From contig OU612070.1 in NCBI GenBank assembly GCA_914767715.1, forward strand, positions 4,109,501 through 4,173,500: a DNA stretch of 64,000 nt, in the 5' to 3' direction. Of the stretch, positions 11,840 through 24,200 are shown in pieces; position 1 is the first letter of the stretch, and every line of letters starts with the position of its first letter. The notes below the pieces were generated by a model. The model was not told the origin of the DNA. It made no database searches and worked only from the letters and a program-made list of their open reading frames with translations. The position numbers and the translations under genes are program-made. The stretch comes from Membranipora membranacea (lineage: Eukaryota > Bryozoa > Gymnolaemata > Cheilostomatida > Membraniporidae).

Positions 11840-14800
11840 GTTAGGAAGCCGTTTCTGTTTCCATGAATGTGTTTCTGTCTTTCCAGCAGGTTTTTAATCT
11901 CTTCTTTTTTATTCAGCTTCATATCACACCCTTGCAACCAACAAGGGATACACGTGGTTATTGTACTCCAACAGTATAACACAGTGGTGTTATATCTCAG
12001 CTTAAGCTCCACCCCCTTAATTTATGAGAATGAGATGGATTTCCATGTTTGAGTGTTGTGTACAATATAAATTATTAGGCGCTAATTAGCCTTTGTATCA
12101 GTGTTATTTCTCAGTAACACAAATTGAATTGTCCTGATGGTATGTCAATACCTGTTTAAGATGCTACTGTGTTTTCAAACACATTGATGGAAGCTAAATT
12201 CTAAGACAAAATTAAAACTTGGCATGCCACAGTATAGCTGGACTTGAACACAATAGTGTGAGGTCTTTACACCCATGTCAAATAGGATTTTTGTTATAAA
12301 AACCACAAGATTCCTAGGATGTCTGTAGGACTTCAGGTTACTTGTAAGTGAGACTCTAAACACTTGTACGCTCTTATACAAATCAGTCACACCTCAAACA
12401 AGCTTCTGGATTTTCGCAGGGGTTTTAAATGTTACAGAATTGAAAACATACCATGAGGTATTCATAAATGAAAAGGTTAGCGGTAAATCTCACACGTATA
12501 AATATATATGTAAGGATGATTATAATTAACTCCAATGATTCTCCTAGTCTCGCCAGTAAATGCTTCAACAGGGAGTTTATTGTGTTCGAGATAATGGGTT
12601 CCTGTTTTCGAATCACTTGATTATATTATAATTAGACAAAAATATGATCTATGCTAGTTTAACCTGAACAATAGTGAAAAAATTCACTGGGAGCATTTTC
12701 CGCCCCTATGTTGTATTGTTATCCTCTGCGCTTCATTAGCAAATGTAGGTCCATGTAGAGATGAGCCTGTTTTCCCACGAGCCATAATTATAACCTTGCT
12801 GCACACCTATTGCTGCATGATAGGGTAACTTCTTATGCTTAGTTCCAATAGCATCCCAAAGCAAGAATTTTCTACATTTCACAACTATGAATACGGAATA
12901 ACTCTAATTGTTTTAGATACTAGGACAGGGGTTTACAGCCGGTGCATTAACACATCCGAGGCATAAAGTTTAACAAACAATACAACCTGAATTATAGATG
13001 ATCCGAAAAATTAAGCAAGGTTTAATGGGCCAAGGTTATCTTGCACACCCAATCCCTTGTGACTCTCAGGTCATAGTGGGTGGCTGGAAGTCACGTTCAC
13101 TTTCATCTCAGACAACACCCAGAGTCTATATATTGTAAAGGATTGAAAACCTTAGAGATTTGCCATCCACTTCCGCTGTTAAGTCAGCACTCGAGCGGAA
13201 GAGCATCTAAAACAGCACTTCTCACAATACATTAGGTTGCTCTTAAAACAATACACTGCTATCATCGCAGCATTGGTACTAAATTATTACTGAGCAACCT
13301 GTAATGATTATTAAACCCTTATCACTAGACAGCTCCCCGTCGGGAAATTCTGAAAATGTGTTACATCTTTGCAAGGGCAACCACTCAGACAGTTTAAAAC
13401 ACTATTGAAATATTTGAGATAAACGCTTGATAGATGTTTTTCTAAGTTTTGATGGGAATTTTAAGGATGTTGCACAAATGTGCCGTGATGGGCAAGGGAA
13501 GGAAAATTTAAGCCTATATTTAGCCAAACCGGCGCACATACAATGCTGTTGACTTTGATATACCATTCAGTTTTCAAATTGACCATTTAAGAGCAGCAAT
13601 TGCCCATCATGATTTGTATGTTGGTCAAGAAGCCTCTAGGTCAATAACATGATTATCACTTTTATCCCAGTCACTGATCATTTCATTCATCTTGGAATTC
13701 ATCGAAAAGTCAAATGGTGCTTATATAGTACATCATTCTCATAACTGGTCCTACACGACCTCATTGAGAGTGCAATCTACCAAGGAAATTTGACCATCTG
13801 TGTTGATCATTTTGTTCTCTTCCTCTTATCTGACTGAACCTAAATTTAGATCAGTGGAAATGATGAACAACTTAATATTGCGAGAATAAAGTACGGTAGC
13901 TGTACTATCTCCTCGTACTTCCCATTCATATAATACGGGTTTATTTGCGAATGCGTGACATGGTTTTTCGCATGAGGTCCCGATGGAGTATTCTGCGGCC
14001 TACTATGCCTGAGTTTGATGAGACATTAGAGCCATGGGCCGCTTTAGAAGGGCAATAAAGAACAATAAGGCTGCGGGACCTCAAACTTTTGACTTATGCG
14101 TCTCAACACATTCACCTGGAGTATTGATATCGATTTGCTCAGAGGTATATGAAATGATGCTGAATATCTATGGTCTCTGTCTCCGAATGAATGCACCAAG
14201 GAGGCAATCAGCTATATCCATGTATTGACGAAAGGAAATACCACTTTCCTTCTAATAAATAATTAATGTGAATCACAGTAACTCATCTGATGGGTAGACA
14301 ATTTATATTAAATAAGAAATAATAAATAAAATAAATTAGACAAAAGTATAAATAATCTGCATGGTTGTAATCGGAGTAGATGAGTCCTAGTGCCTTTCAT
14401 GGCCCACATTAAATGTGACAGCTGACAGGGTAGAGAATAACAAACGTGTTACAAAATCACCTCATATAACACCATGTTTGGTTTTGGTTGATTGAGTGAT
14501 GTAAATCTTGTCATAATAGACCTGTCAGTCAAGGAAAATTGCACAAAATAAGACACACATTGAATACAAAATGTTGGTGTTTACGCTGTCTACGCCAGTC
14601 GCTGCACCCAGAAAGTTCATTGACGTTTCATCCAGGTAGGGAATTCCTTTTCATTGTGGGAAGCCTATGCAAATACCGGTCAGCAAATATAGCATTCCTT
14701 CTGAGAACTTCAATGCCTATTTCCGAGAATTCCCATATTTTCTGCACATTACGAGACCAATGTGTTTTGAAGGGCCCACCCACACCATTCCTTCAGAGCC

Positions 14801-15017
14801 TCTCACGGCATCATCAGTTTAAAGTGTCTAACCTTGGTTGATAATTGACATCCCCTGGGCTAAGCATCAAAGGGGTTTACGTAACAATTTTATACATAAA
14901 CATAAACTTGGTGAGATGTTGAGAGTGCCTCTTCCGTAGGGAGTTGGGACTGACTAGAATAATGAGAAGCAAAGTCAGGAAGTGTGGCAATGTATCAACA
15001 TATTATAATTATGATAA
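11840..15017. other. Intergenic: upstream of the EGF gene, downstream of Prop1
   Basis: No gene was recognised. It should contain the EGF gene promoter, since the start codon is at 11839, and the Prop1 3' UTR. The only recognisable piece is a decayed reverse-transcriptase fragment at 14034-14093. Around 14260-14340 the sequence is very AT-rich with several AATAAA words on the plus strand. Confidence 0.5.
14034..14093 (+). mobile_element. Remnant of a non-LTR (LINE) retrotransposon reverse transcriptase
   Basis: The translation RRAIKNNKAAGP carries the KNNKAAGPD-like motif near the start of LINE reverse transcriptase domains (CR1, Jockey, RTE and related clades). The frame loses similarity straight after AGP and the upstream match is shifted, so only a short degraded fragment remains. 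It is no active element; the clade cannot be told from 20 codons. Confidence 0.5.
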
Positions 15018-17772
15018 TCATGCCGGGTATTGCAGCATGCTTGCATGAGTGTTGTTCATCCTCAATGCTGTTAAACCTTTATTGTACCAATCTTCCTCAG
15101 GGGTAGGGTGTCCTTCCTGAAAGAAGAAAACATGCATTATGATTGCCATTGACTAGCCAAAATTTTCCGTAAATTTATAATCGCAAAATGCTTGTTACAA
15201 ATGGAAGCGATAGCTGACCCTTAATGAACTTTTGATTCATTTAGCAGTGTCAGAAGAGACCATGGAAAATGATCGATCAAGACTTATTCAATGTCTACGA
15301 TAAAAAATATAGAGTTACGAATAAACTACAGATCTCATTTGAAAATGTGACATTTTGCCAGGAGTTATGTCCACTGTAAAAAGGGGGGAATAATCCTAGA
15401 ATATATCATGCTAAGGAGTAAAGATAATGCAAGCATTCACGTGCAACCAAGGCACTAGATATTCATAACCATCGGATCAAGGTTTAACCCTGCACCCCAC
15501 AAACTAGATGCGGTGTTACAAAGTCCTTACTATATGATTGAGTTTATCAAAAGGTCTCATGAAAAACACTGCTGAGGGAAGCAAAAGAATTGACAAATTC
15601 CAAAACCAATGGGATTTTTTTCTGTTCACTCAAAGTAAATTGATCGGAAAATTTAATCTACTGCTTATTGCCTTACCAATCCTGTGATGTACTCTGTGGG
15701 CATATGGCTGTTCATCGTCATTGGTTGTCGAGACCCTCCTGGCATCTGGAACTGGGGCATTGAGGGAGCATACACATTGCCCTGTAAAATAAAAAGCCAG
15801 ATAAAGTGCTTGTTATACGCCTAAGTATAGTGCTATTGATTTGTCATGTCATTGGTCGTTGCATGTTTGTCCATTAAATTTTTCAGGCACTTTCAATATG
15901 ATTGCGAATTTTCAGCGTGTGACTGTTCACATAATCTGTCTTACTCAGCCTAATCTAACTAAAGGTAAGGATTGAATGACACCTCAAGTGCGATAGAAAA
16001 AAATGAACAAAGTCTTAACTAAATCATGAAATATTTCAAAGCAATTCTGGTACAGGCCTTTCAAAATCAGCTTATCGCTGAAGATACCCAACAATTGTTG
16101 ACCTTGGCTGTCACCGTTTGACCAGCATCCAATATAAACTGAAAACACCCAGCTAACCTGTGTAGGATAGCGTACCATTGGGTTGCCCATGGTTGTCGGA
16201 TATGCGGGATAGCCTCGTGGGGTATTTGTGGGATAAATATTTCTCATCATATTCCCGCATCCAGGCATAACTGCAGGCGATAAAGACTTGGCAAGCTGTT
16301 TCTCCTGTTTTCTATATTTGGCACGTCGATTTTGAAACCATACCTAGACAAATTAATGTAAGCAATTACACAGGCAGTCCACAGAATACAAATTGTTAAA
16401 GCATTAGAAATATTAGCAGATATAAGGTCCAAAGGAGAGATAATTCCTTGTGTCTCTAGAAGGGTTATTTTTATCGTAATCTTGAACTGCAGACTAAAAG
16501 TTACTGACAACGACCAAGAAATATCACAATAATAGAAGCTCCTGTTGCAGTATAAGCAAGAGCTTTTAATAATTTTAGTTTTGAACCTACCTGAATTCTG
16601 GCTTCATTTAATTTTGTGACCCTTGCAAGTTCCTCTCTCACATATATGTCTGGGTAGTGACTTTTTCCGAATGCAGTTTCTAATTCCTAAACAAAATTAA
16701 TTCATATTTACATTGCACCCATGATAATTAAATGGTAAAAACATTGCTGCTGCTGTTTTGTATATTCAGTACCAATGGAAAAAAAACAGATTTTATGGAA
16801 AGTGCGAGGGAAGAACCAGTGTGAGCTAATGTGGTATATAATATTATGCACGTCAGATGGAAAATATATGGAGCAGAGAAATCCCGTATTTTTGTAGGTA
16901 ATAGATTGAAAAAATTCTCGAAGACAAATTACATTTAATTACCTGTAGTTGCTCTTGTGTAAATGTGGTTCTATGACGCCTCCTGGCGGGCGTAGGGCAT
17001 GCAGCTGGATTGTGATGTGCCCCCAATGCACTTGAACTTGGGCTAAGCTTTTTAAAAGCACCATTATCAACTAAAAGATAAAATCTACTATGGATAAAAA
17101 AACTAAAGACAGCTTAAAAATGAATCGTATAATATTGCGTATAACATTTTAAAAAAATGGATCTTAGTGAACTATTTGCGCTTCCAGACTAAGGTATAAC
17201 ACATTATCGCAGGATTAGACGATTGCTCTGCTTTCCATATCTCTGTCAGTTGGCTCGTGCGAAAGTGACAGCATATTGGTGAGGCAGCACCAAATATATT
17301 ATAGGCAGATAATAAAATATAAGAAATTCAATCAAAGGTTGTATATGGGGACAAACAAATTCCGTAATATTCAATCTACAATTCAATTGTCAACATCAGT
17401 CAGAAAGTGATCACCAATTTGCCATAACAACCTAATCAGTTTGCCAATCTTAAAAGACATTTGTAAATTTCATTGAGCTAACGAAGCTGCAATTTATTAG
17501 CAACTCATATACTATGCTGTATAAAATACAAATTATTTTTCATTTAATTAATTTTCACAAATAGGCCTCAAGTAATTGAATAATTTTATGAAATGTGTGA
17601 AAATGCAATAATTGTTACCTGCTTCATTGTTTAATAGTGCCGAATTAGAGTCCGCACCAGTAGCCATTCCGTATAAGCCAGCCGAGTAGTCTCGACTTTT
17701 GTCAGGAGTATTTGCAGAGGAGCTGATAGCGGGGTTGGCATTCTGATCCATGCTTTCTGAAGAAGACATCAT
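15018..17772 (-). CDS. PROP1: Paired-class homeobox transcription factor, Prop1-like
   Basis: There are six coding exons: 17619-17772, 16943-17070, 16591-16686, 16158-16343, 15677-15781 and 15018-15116. All phases agree; the CDS is 768 nt and the protein 255 aa. The homeodomain (about residues 81-140) starts [14 protein letters not shown], continues [18 protein letters not shown] and ends [20 protein letters not shown]. It is split by introns after QEQLQ and after EARIQ. Position 50 of the homeodomain is Gln, as in the Q50 paired-like class. HRTTF, AFG, YPDI and the RKQE end point to Prop1 (Prophet of Pit-1) rather than Prrx, Shox, Unc4 or Alx. The C-terminus has [15 protein letters not shown]; an EDWY motif also occurs in vertebrate Prop1. 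In vertebrates Prop1 acts in pituitary development; the invertebrate role is not set by sequence. The second Met codon (17769) is an equally possible start. Confidence 0.85.
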
Positions 17773-19286
17773 TACTTTACCAAATTAAATAAGTTATTGG
17801 AACGCTTAATTGTTGGGGTGTTGATATATAAACAACTCTCAACCAATCGGCAATCTTCTACCAGATTTTCTTGGGGCTGACGTCGTTTTCCGCGTCTTTC
17901 TGAGGTTGCCCATCTGTTATTTCTTGAACTGCTGACCAATAAACGCTTACTTCGGCATGAGGTGGCCAAGGATTTGGAAAGTTTGATGAATTGAATGGTG
18001 GCACACTTTTCTATTCATTATGGCAGCAATAGTCCCTAGGGGTATTAATGTGTTCTAATCTTGTTCTACAATGTGAAAGAAACAATTCAGCACATGTCAT
18101 AGTTTACAACATAAGAGCTGAATATAACGGTTTGATTACAGCATTATATTCCGGATAGGAGAACCCATGAGTGTTTATGTGTATTAAAGAATAAGATAAT
18201 AGTAGTGCTTCCCTTCAATGAGTCTATGTAACAAAGAATTAAATGGCTGAATTAAACATAATTACCACCATCAAAATCGAAATGTCACTCAACTCTCATT
18301 TCCTTTCTAAAAAAGTGATATCTATATTATAGACTTCACCAGAAAAGCTTCGAAGATCTCATCTTCTGATAATTTAATGCATCTCTTTCTCAATTATATA
18401 GCATTGTGTCATGATCGGCTGCTGACTTAATTAACAAATTCTTTTTTGCAAATGCAAAAGTTGCAAGTTACAACTGAAACAAATGTTAGTCAGAAATAAC
18501 AAGAATAATTGTTCGTGAGACTGTTGGCTTTGCATCACTTGACAATGCATGTTTGCAGTTTATATGGGCAGAATATCAAATGATAAAAACTTGGAGCATT
18601 ACATGTAGCAAAAAACGATATCAGCCTAATACATCTTGATACACAGATGGGTGTCAATTTGCTGAGAATTATTGATAGCAATCAGCAATAATTGCAACAG
18701 ATATTCCTGACTTTTAATTACCAAATTTATGACCACCAGAGCACTAGCATGTTTTCTAGGGTCAACAGTGACCCGAATACCAACTCGTATAGTTAATAAA
18801 AAAGAGATGACAGTGTTCTTGTATATGTAAATGTGACACAATCGCCCAACTGAAGGAGTTTCCGAAACACCATTCATAAGTGCTCTAACATGTGCCTTAT
18901 CATTGTTCAGCTAAGAAAAAACCGAAGATAAGTGTAAGTGAAGTGCTTGCTAGCTGTTCTAGTGAAACATTCGTTGCCTCTCCGTTCCTTATCTGCTTTC
19001 ATAGTTGTGGCTGCTAACCTAACAGGTGATGCATTCAATTTTATAATTCTAATCTTGTGCATTGTTAGTCACACTTTTGGGCATATTGGGTGCAACCTCT
19101 AAAGGTACCAGATGCGCTAATCCACCTACAATTGAGGATTAAACCTTGCAGCAACATAGCATTTTCAACCATACAAAGTCAACTGCAGCAATGTGCTTTA
19201 TAAATGTATGAGGTGTTCATTGATTGAATTTACAACATTGATTGGAGAATAAATGACAAATTAAATTTTGAAGGTTCTGTAAGTAT
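17773..19286. other. Intergenic: Prop1 upstream region
   Basis: No coding exon was supported. It should hold the Prop1 promoter and 5' UTR on the minus strand. No TATA box or other element could be assigned with confidence. The region is AT-rich and unremarkable. Confidence 0.45.
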
Positions 19287-21229
19287 TTTATTATTGTGTA
19301 ATTATGCACCTCAATTGGTCATGATAATATATATATAGTAATTATTCAAAATCTATCACTATAACAATGTTATACTCTATACAAGTCATGTACAGCTTTC
19401 AATATAAATAATTTTCAGAAAAATACAATTTTCAGTATAATAATGAATAAAAAAGAATCAAAAAGTCATGCAAAAGAGTCGACTATTCTGTCGTACATTG
19501 GTGAACATACATGCATGCTGGTGTGAGCCAGTATTTTGGACTCCTACTCAAAGTTAGCATAGAATGAAACTTTAAACCTGCATAAAACATAACTTAGGTA
19601 TGAGCTACGGACCAGTTAATGTCATGGCTTAAAGTCTGAGTTATAGAAAACTGTCTAAACTTCATAGTGAAAGTCACTAAGTGCATTTGAAAAAAATCAC
19701 CATACCATATTATGTACAAAAAGATACAATTTTTTAGAGGGTGCATAAAATGGAGTATTAATTATGCCTGCATAAAACCTGACTTGGGTACCCAAGAACT
19801 ATGTATCGGGATACAAATATTCAATATACATAACGGGAGAGTAAGTAAGGATCTAGGACAAAACCTGGTTTCATATATGAGAAAAACTCAAATCACAACA
19901 AACTGCAGACAGATTTCACATCGAAGAACAGATTCCATATCACATGGCACTTTCAGGTCCATCATAGGCACACAGGAAATTCTCTGTGAAACTAGTCAAT
20001 GTATCCTTTGTCTGCACCAAATCATTTCTGAAAATAGAAACAAATAATATCTGTAAACAAACAGGACTAAGTTTACTTCACATAGAAAGTTTTCAGATTG
20101 ACAGTATAAGCATGAGAGAGTTTGCGAGGCATAGAAATGACAAGGTTACGGTTAAACAGGAGGAAATGTTTAAAACGTGGAAGCAGTGGCAGTTGGGTAG
20201 TTCGCCGCGTCACTCAATGCAGAAATGATAACAAATACAGCGAGCATTATTATTGTGTTTGGTACAGACTATGGCTACAAACATTGAAGAGATAGTGATA
20301 TTTAGTTTACAATCAGGAATCTTATAAGAAATGAGTTTGGAACTTAAAGACCACCCTAATTATATCTTCTTCTCGGAGGTTTCTTAATTTTCATAAAATT
20401 ATATAATCTCCAACAATAAAATCAGCAAGACTCATTTAGAGGTGGGAAAAGTCATTCTTAAATTTATGTCAAATCTCCTATCCGAGAAGAAGCTTGTAAT
20501 TGTTGAAGACCCACCACAACAATAGCATTAGTATTCTTGCTGGTGATTATAATATTATTGTATACCCAGGTCTTCATCTCCCAAAAATTATATTACAGTG
20601 GTTATATGCATATTACCGTAAGTCTTAATAAGAAAACCTTGCTGGCCTTAGCTTATCAATCAGTAGCAATCAGGCTACATGAACACCCTTTAACCACACG
20701 CAAATCTACCAAGAGGGATCGTGTTACGGATATTGACAGGACTAGTAAGAGGGGTTTAAGAGTTCGCTGAATTGAGCAATCACATGTAAATACAGATCTG
20801 ACCCATAGCTATTACCTGTTTCCATATCATCACGTCTTTCTGGCCCTTGAAAGTAAGATAAATGCGACACATAAGCATCACTAGAGCACAATACTCAAAG
20901 CTCTGCGGCATTGGAAGAGAAAAGAGAGTACAAAATTTCAATTTTTTTGGTGATTCCAGAGTCACTGAAATATCCAGAATGATATGGCAGCAGCTTTACC
21001 AATATGAGAGTCAGCGCCTCTTAGCCTCTTATCCAACAGAAACGGAGAACAATGGAAAACTAATGCCACATGACTTGTCATGAATATTAGACACACACAC
21101 TACAATGACCAATGGGGAGATTTCTATGTCTTTTTTTGTGTACCACCTAAAGGGGCTGGTCAATTAAAATTTTCTGTCACTTATAACACAGATGAATATC
21201 CCCCTCCCCCGTAACACTTCATCTCTCAC
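19287..21229 (-). other. Probable long 3' UTR of SIPA1L
   Basis: The SIPA1L stop codon ends at 21230. Going down the minus strand, the first AATAAA I noticed (TTTATT on plus) is at 19287-19292, which would give a 3' UTR near 1.9 kb. This is a guess from one motif. The stretch holds a pair of 24-bp direct repeats (19577-19600 and 19767-19790, 21 of 24 identical) and an imperfect foldback at about 20358-20500. Confidence 0.3.
20358..20500. repeat. Imperfect foldback, about 140 bp
   Basis: Arms include cttcttctcgga at 20366-20377 and its exact complement at 20481-20492. Weaker pairing extends outward into aatta on both sides. Similar words aagaccacc and aagacccacc lie just outside the two ends and could be a degraded target duplication. 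It could be an old MITE or chance pairing in an AT-rich 3' UTR. Confidence 0.35.
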
Positions 21230-24200
21230 TCACTTCAAAGCAAGGTTCTCCTTTCTTAGTTGCTCAATCTCTTTAGCCAAATCATCGTTCTTATTTTTCT
21301 CTAACTGCAGACGTCTCTCCAAATCCCGCGATTTCCTCTTTTCGGAATGTAGATCGTGCTCGAGTCGACTACACTTCAGTTCGATATCTTTACTCCTGTC
21401 TTGCGTAGGTGTGGACTGGCTGTGAATTAGAAAGTGTGGACAAATTAGTCATTGAAAACCTAGCCGGCACTAAGCGCTGAGAGAGATAATGAGTTCGTGT
21501 ATAATATCATTGATTGACCCAAAATAGGAAAAAAAAAGTAGCCTAACAATTTATAGAAATGAAAATCCAAATTACTGGCATCATGTGCTTTTTAAATTGA
21601 ATAAATAGAGCGAAACCGTGCTTTGCAATCAACAATTATCAAATTAATTCATTACCCTGAGAGAAGACTGCTATTTTCTTTATCTGTCGATGAATCCTGA
21701 GATCTGGCTGTGTTTGGAGCATCTTAAAATTAGAAAGAAAAGCAATGTCAGGGTCAATGTTAAACCTCACCAGGTCTTACGGGTACATAACAACTTTTAC
21801 CGACAAAGGGTTTAGCATCTGAGGACCACAGAGAATAGAGCATAGAGTTTAGGAGAAGGTTTTTCACATGAGCTGTGAATATTACTGTTTATATTGATTA
21901 CTGTTTCTATACAGATTATTAAATCAGTGTATGCTTTATTAGTATGGTAATTCAATTTGGACACCCAATTGATTTTTACACTGTTTTGATTTCACAATGA
22001 TCAGTGATAACCCAGCAATGGACAGTTCTTGCACCCTGACTGTAAACCAAGGGAACAAAAGTTTGGTTTTATTGCATATTGGGACTGACTTTCTCAAGAA
22101 AATATTGGCAATGTAGATTGACTTGGAAAAGCATTTGCGAAACGCTTGTTATGCCATTCCTTCTAGCAAATAATAGCTACATTGCTACGTGTAAAATCGT
22201 AAAAAAAAACCTCAAACGGCAAAGCAAGAACAAATATATCATGCTGAGTCCCTGTATTATTAAACAAATCATGCAGTTAGTAAGTCTAGGTATAGCTTTA
22301 AATTTGCCTCTGGAACAGTCTAGCTGTGTGTGAGTGAGTTTACTTTGCCTATTAGATCAGAGTCATGACACTCTGCTAGAATGGACGTCAGGTTAAAGTT
22401 TCTCAATATTATCTATGATGCCCCAATGCATCATCATGTTAATTGTCAATTTTTTTTAAATTGAAAAGTTTGATGACAGTATAAGTGTACAGATTTTTGA
22501 GCAGGAAAAGGCCCAGCGAAAATAACTAGCTTCCTAAGAACATGCTTAGTCAGTCGTCATTTTGAGAATTTGTGGTGTCATCGATACAATAGAGATAACA
22601 CCACAAACACCGAGCATCACTGCTGACCTAAGCTTATTTACTGGTAACACATCCACAAATAGCGCTGACAGAAGAAGAGCGTCATGGTTTGGGAAAGAGA
22701 AAATATAGAGTAGACCTGTTTACCTGGTTGCCAAGGTATAAGAGTCACATAATGATTGACTGGTGACTGGTCGCCTAACAAATCCAGAAACAGAAACCTT
22801 ACACTAGTTTAGTTGTCAAGATTGAGGTAAGTTAAGGCTGGGGTAAGTTAAGGCTGGGGTAAGTAAAACCCCTTTCGCATCTGATCATCTGTCATCATAT
22901 ATGACTCCAAAACCAGGGGCAAAGAACAACTGTCAATGCATGTTGTTGAAGCAGCATACTAAAGATATATACCTTATAATTAAATCATGGTTACAGATTA
23001 TTCAAAATTACTCAACAATCCAAAATGACCGAGGGGGGAAAACTTGAACAAGAAATGGTTTAAAGAAAAGTGAAAAACTTTGCTGTCCGACAGCAATAGA
23101 AAAAAACAGGACAAGAATCATTAATATATCGAAACATTAGAATCCCAGGGTCACATAGTACACACCTGATTCAATGGCCTTAGATGCTGTGGAGACAAGC
23201 CTGTTCCAGTCTAAGTCCTCGTCCGCTGATGGATTAGGCTCGGGTGGCATCGAACCAGTACGCCCTCTAGTGGTCGGACGCACCATAGCTACATCATTAG
23301 TCACTTTTCTACAAACACAACATGTTAGAGGATACAATTTGAGAAATAAATAATGGTGAATTTAATGTCCATTATGTCTGAATGTGATCACATTGTGTTC
23401 AGCATCAAGTCTCAAATAATTTTTATCCAAACAAATGCCTAGTTGAAATCTATCTCCAGTCGTACCATTATGAGAAGAGCTAACAGACAAAAAATCACTC
23501 CTAAGATGCACACAGCTACAAAGACAATACTATAACTATTGAGTAAGTGAGGTTACCGTTGGTTACTACTGTAGTTTAGGTTCTGTGGGGAGCCGATTCT
23601 TCTACTGGGTGATTGAATATGTAGACTCTCATCAGAAAATGTTCTATGTAAGTTTTTGGCAAAGTGGGTTCCATCTAAATTCTAAAAGACATGACACAAG
23701 GAATAATACAACATTCTTTTATATCTGAACAAAGAACGTTCTCACTAATAGCTGTGGCATCGTGCAACAATTAGATTGGGTTTTGCAAGGCCTCTCTCTT
23801 GCAGATCCCACTGTTTTTGCAGCAGGATGTGTTTTTGAGAAGAAGAAAAAGGTTGCACTCATAATTTCCATGAACTCTATCTAACAGCCAGTAATGCAAA
23901 CGGATTCATGAGCAGAATTCATCATCACCGCTATTCAGCAATGGCTAGGATATGACTATAGGCATCTCTAACTTACTGTGTAGTTGCTGGTGTAGCCAGC
24001 TCGGTTATTGTTTTGTCTGCTGCCGGAGCCACCAGCCTGTTTATGTAAGATTTCCTGAGATCTGTAAAAAGAGAGAAATTCTTTGCCAGCACAAAACAAT
24101 TGGTATGGTGTGATTTCTAAGTCCATGACAGAAAATTCCAGGGCCTTCTGGTTATTTTATCAGCAGTGCAACCATGTAATGATGCAGTGAAACTGCAGGA

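Noticed and set aside
19712-20047. 111-residue plus-strand open frame
   Set aside because: It is antisense to the probable SIPA1L 3' UTR, with no domain, no splice support and chance-like composition.
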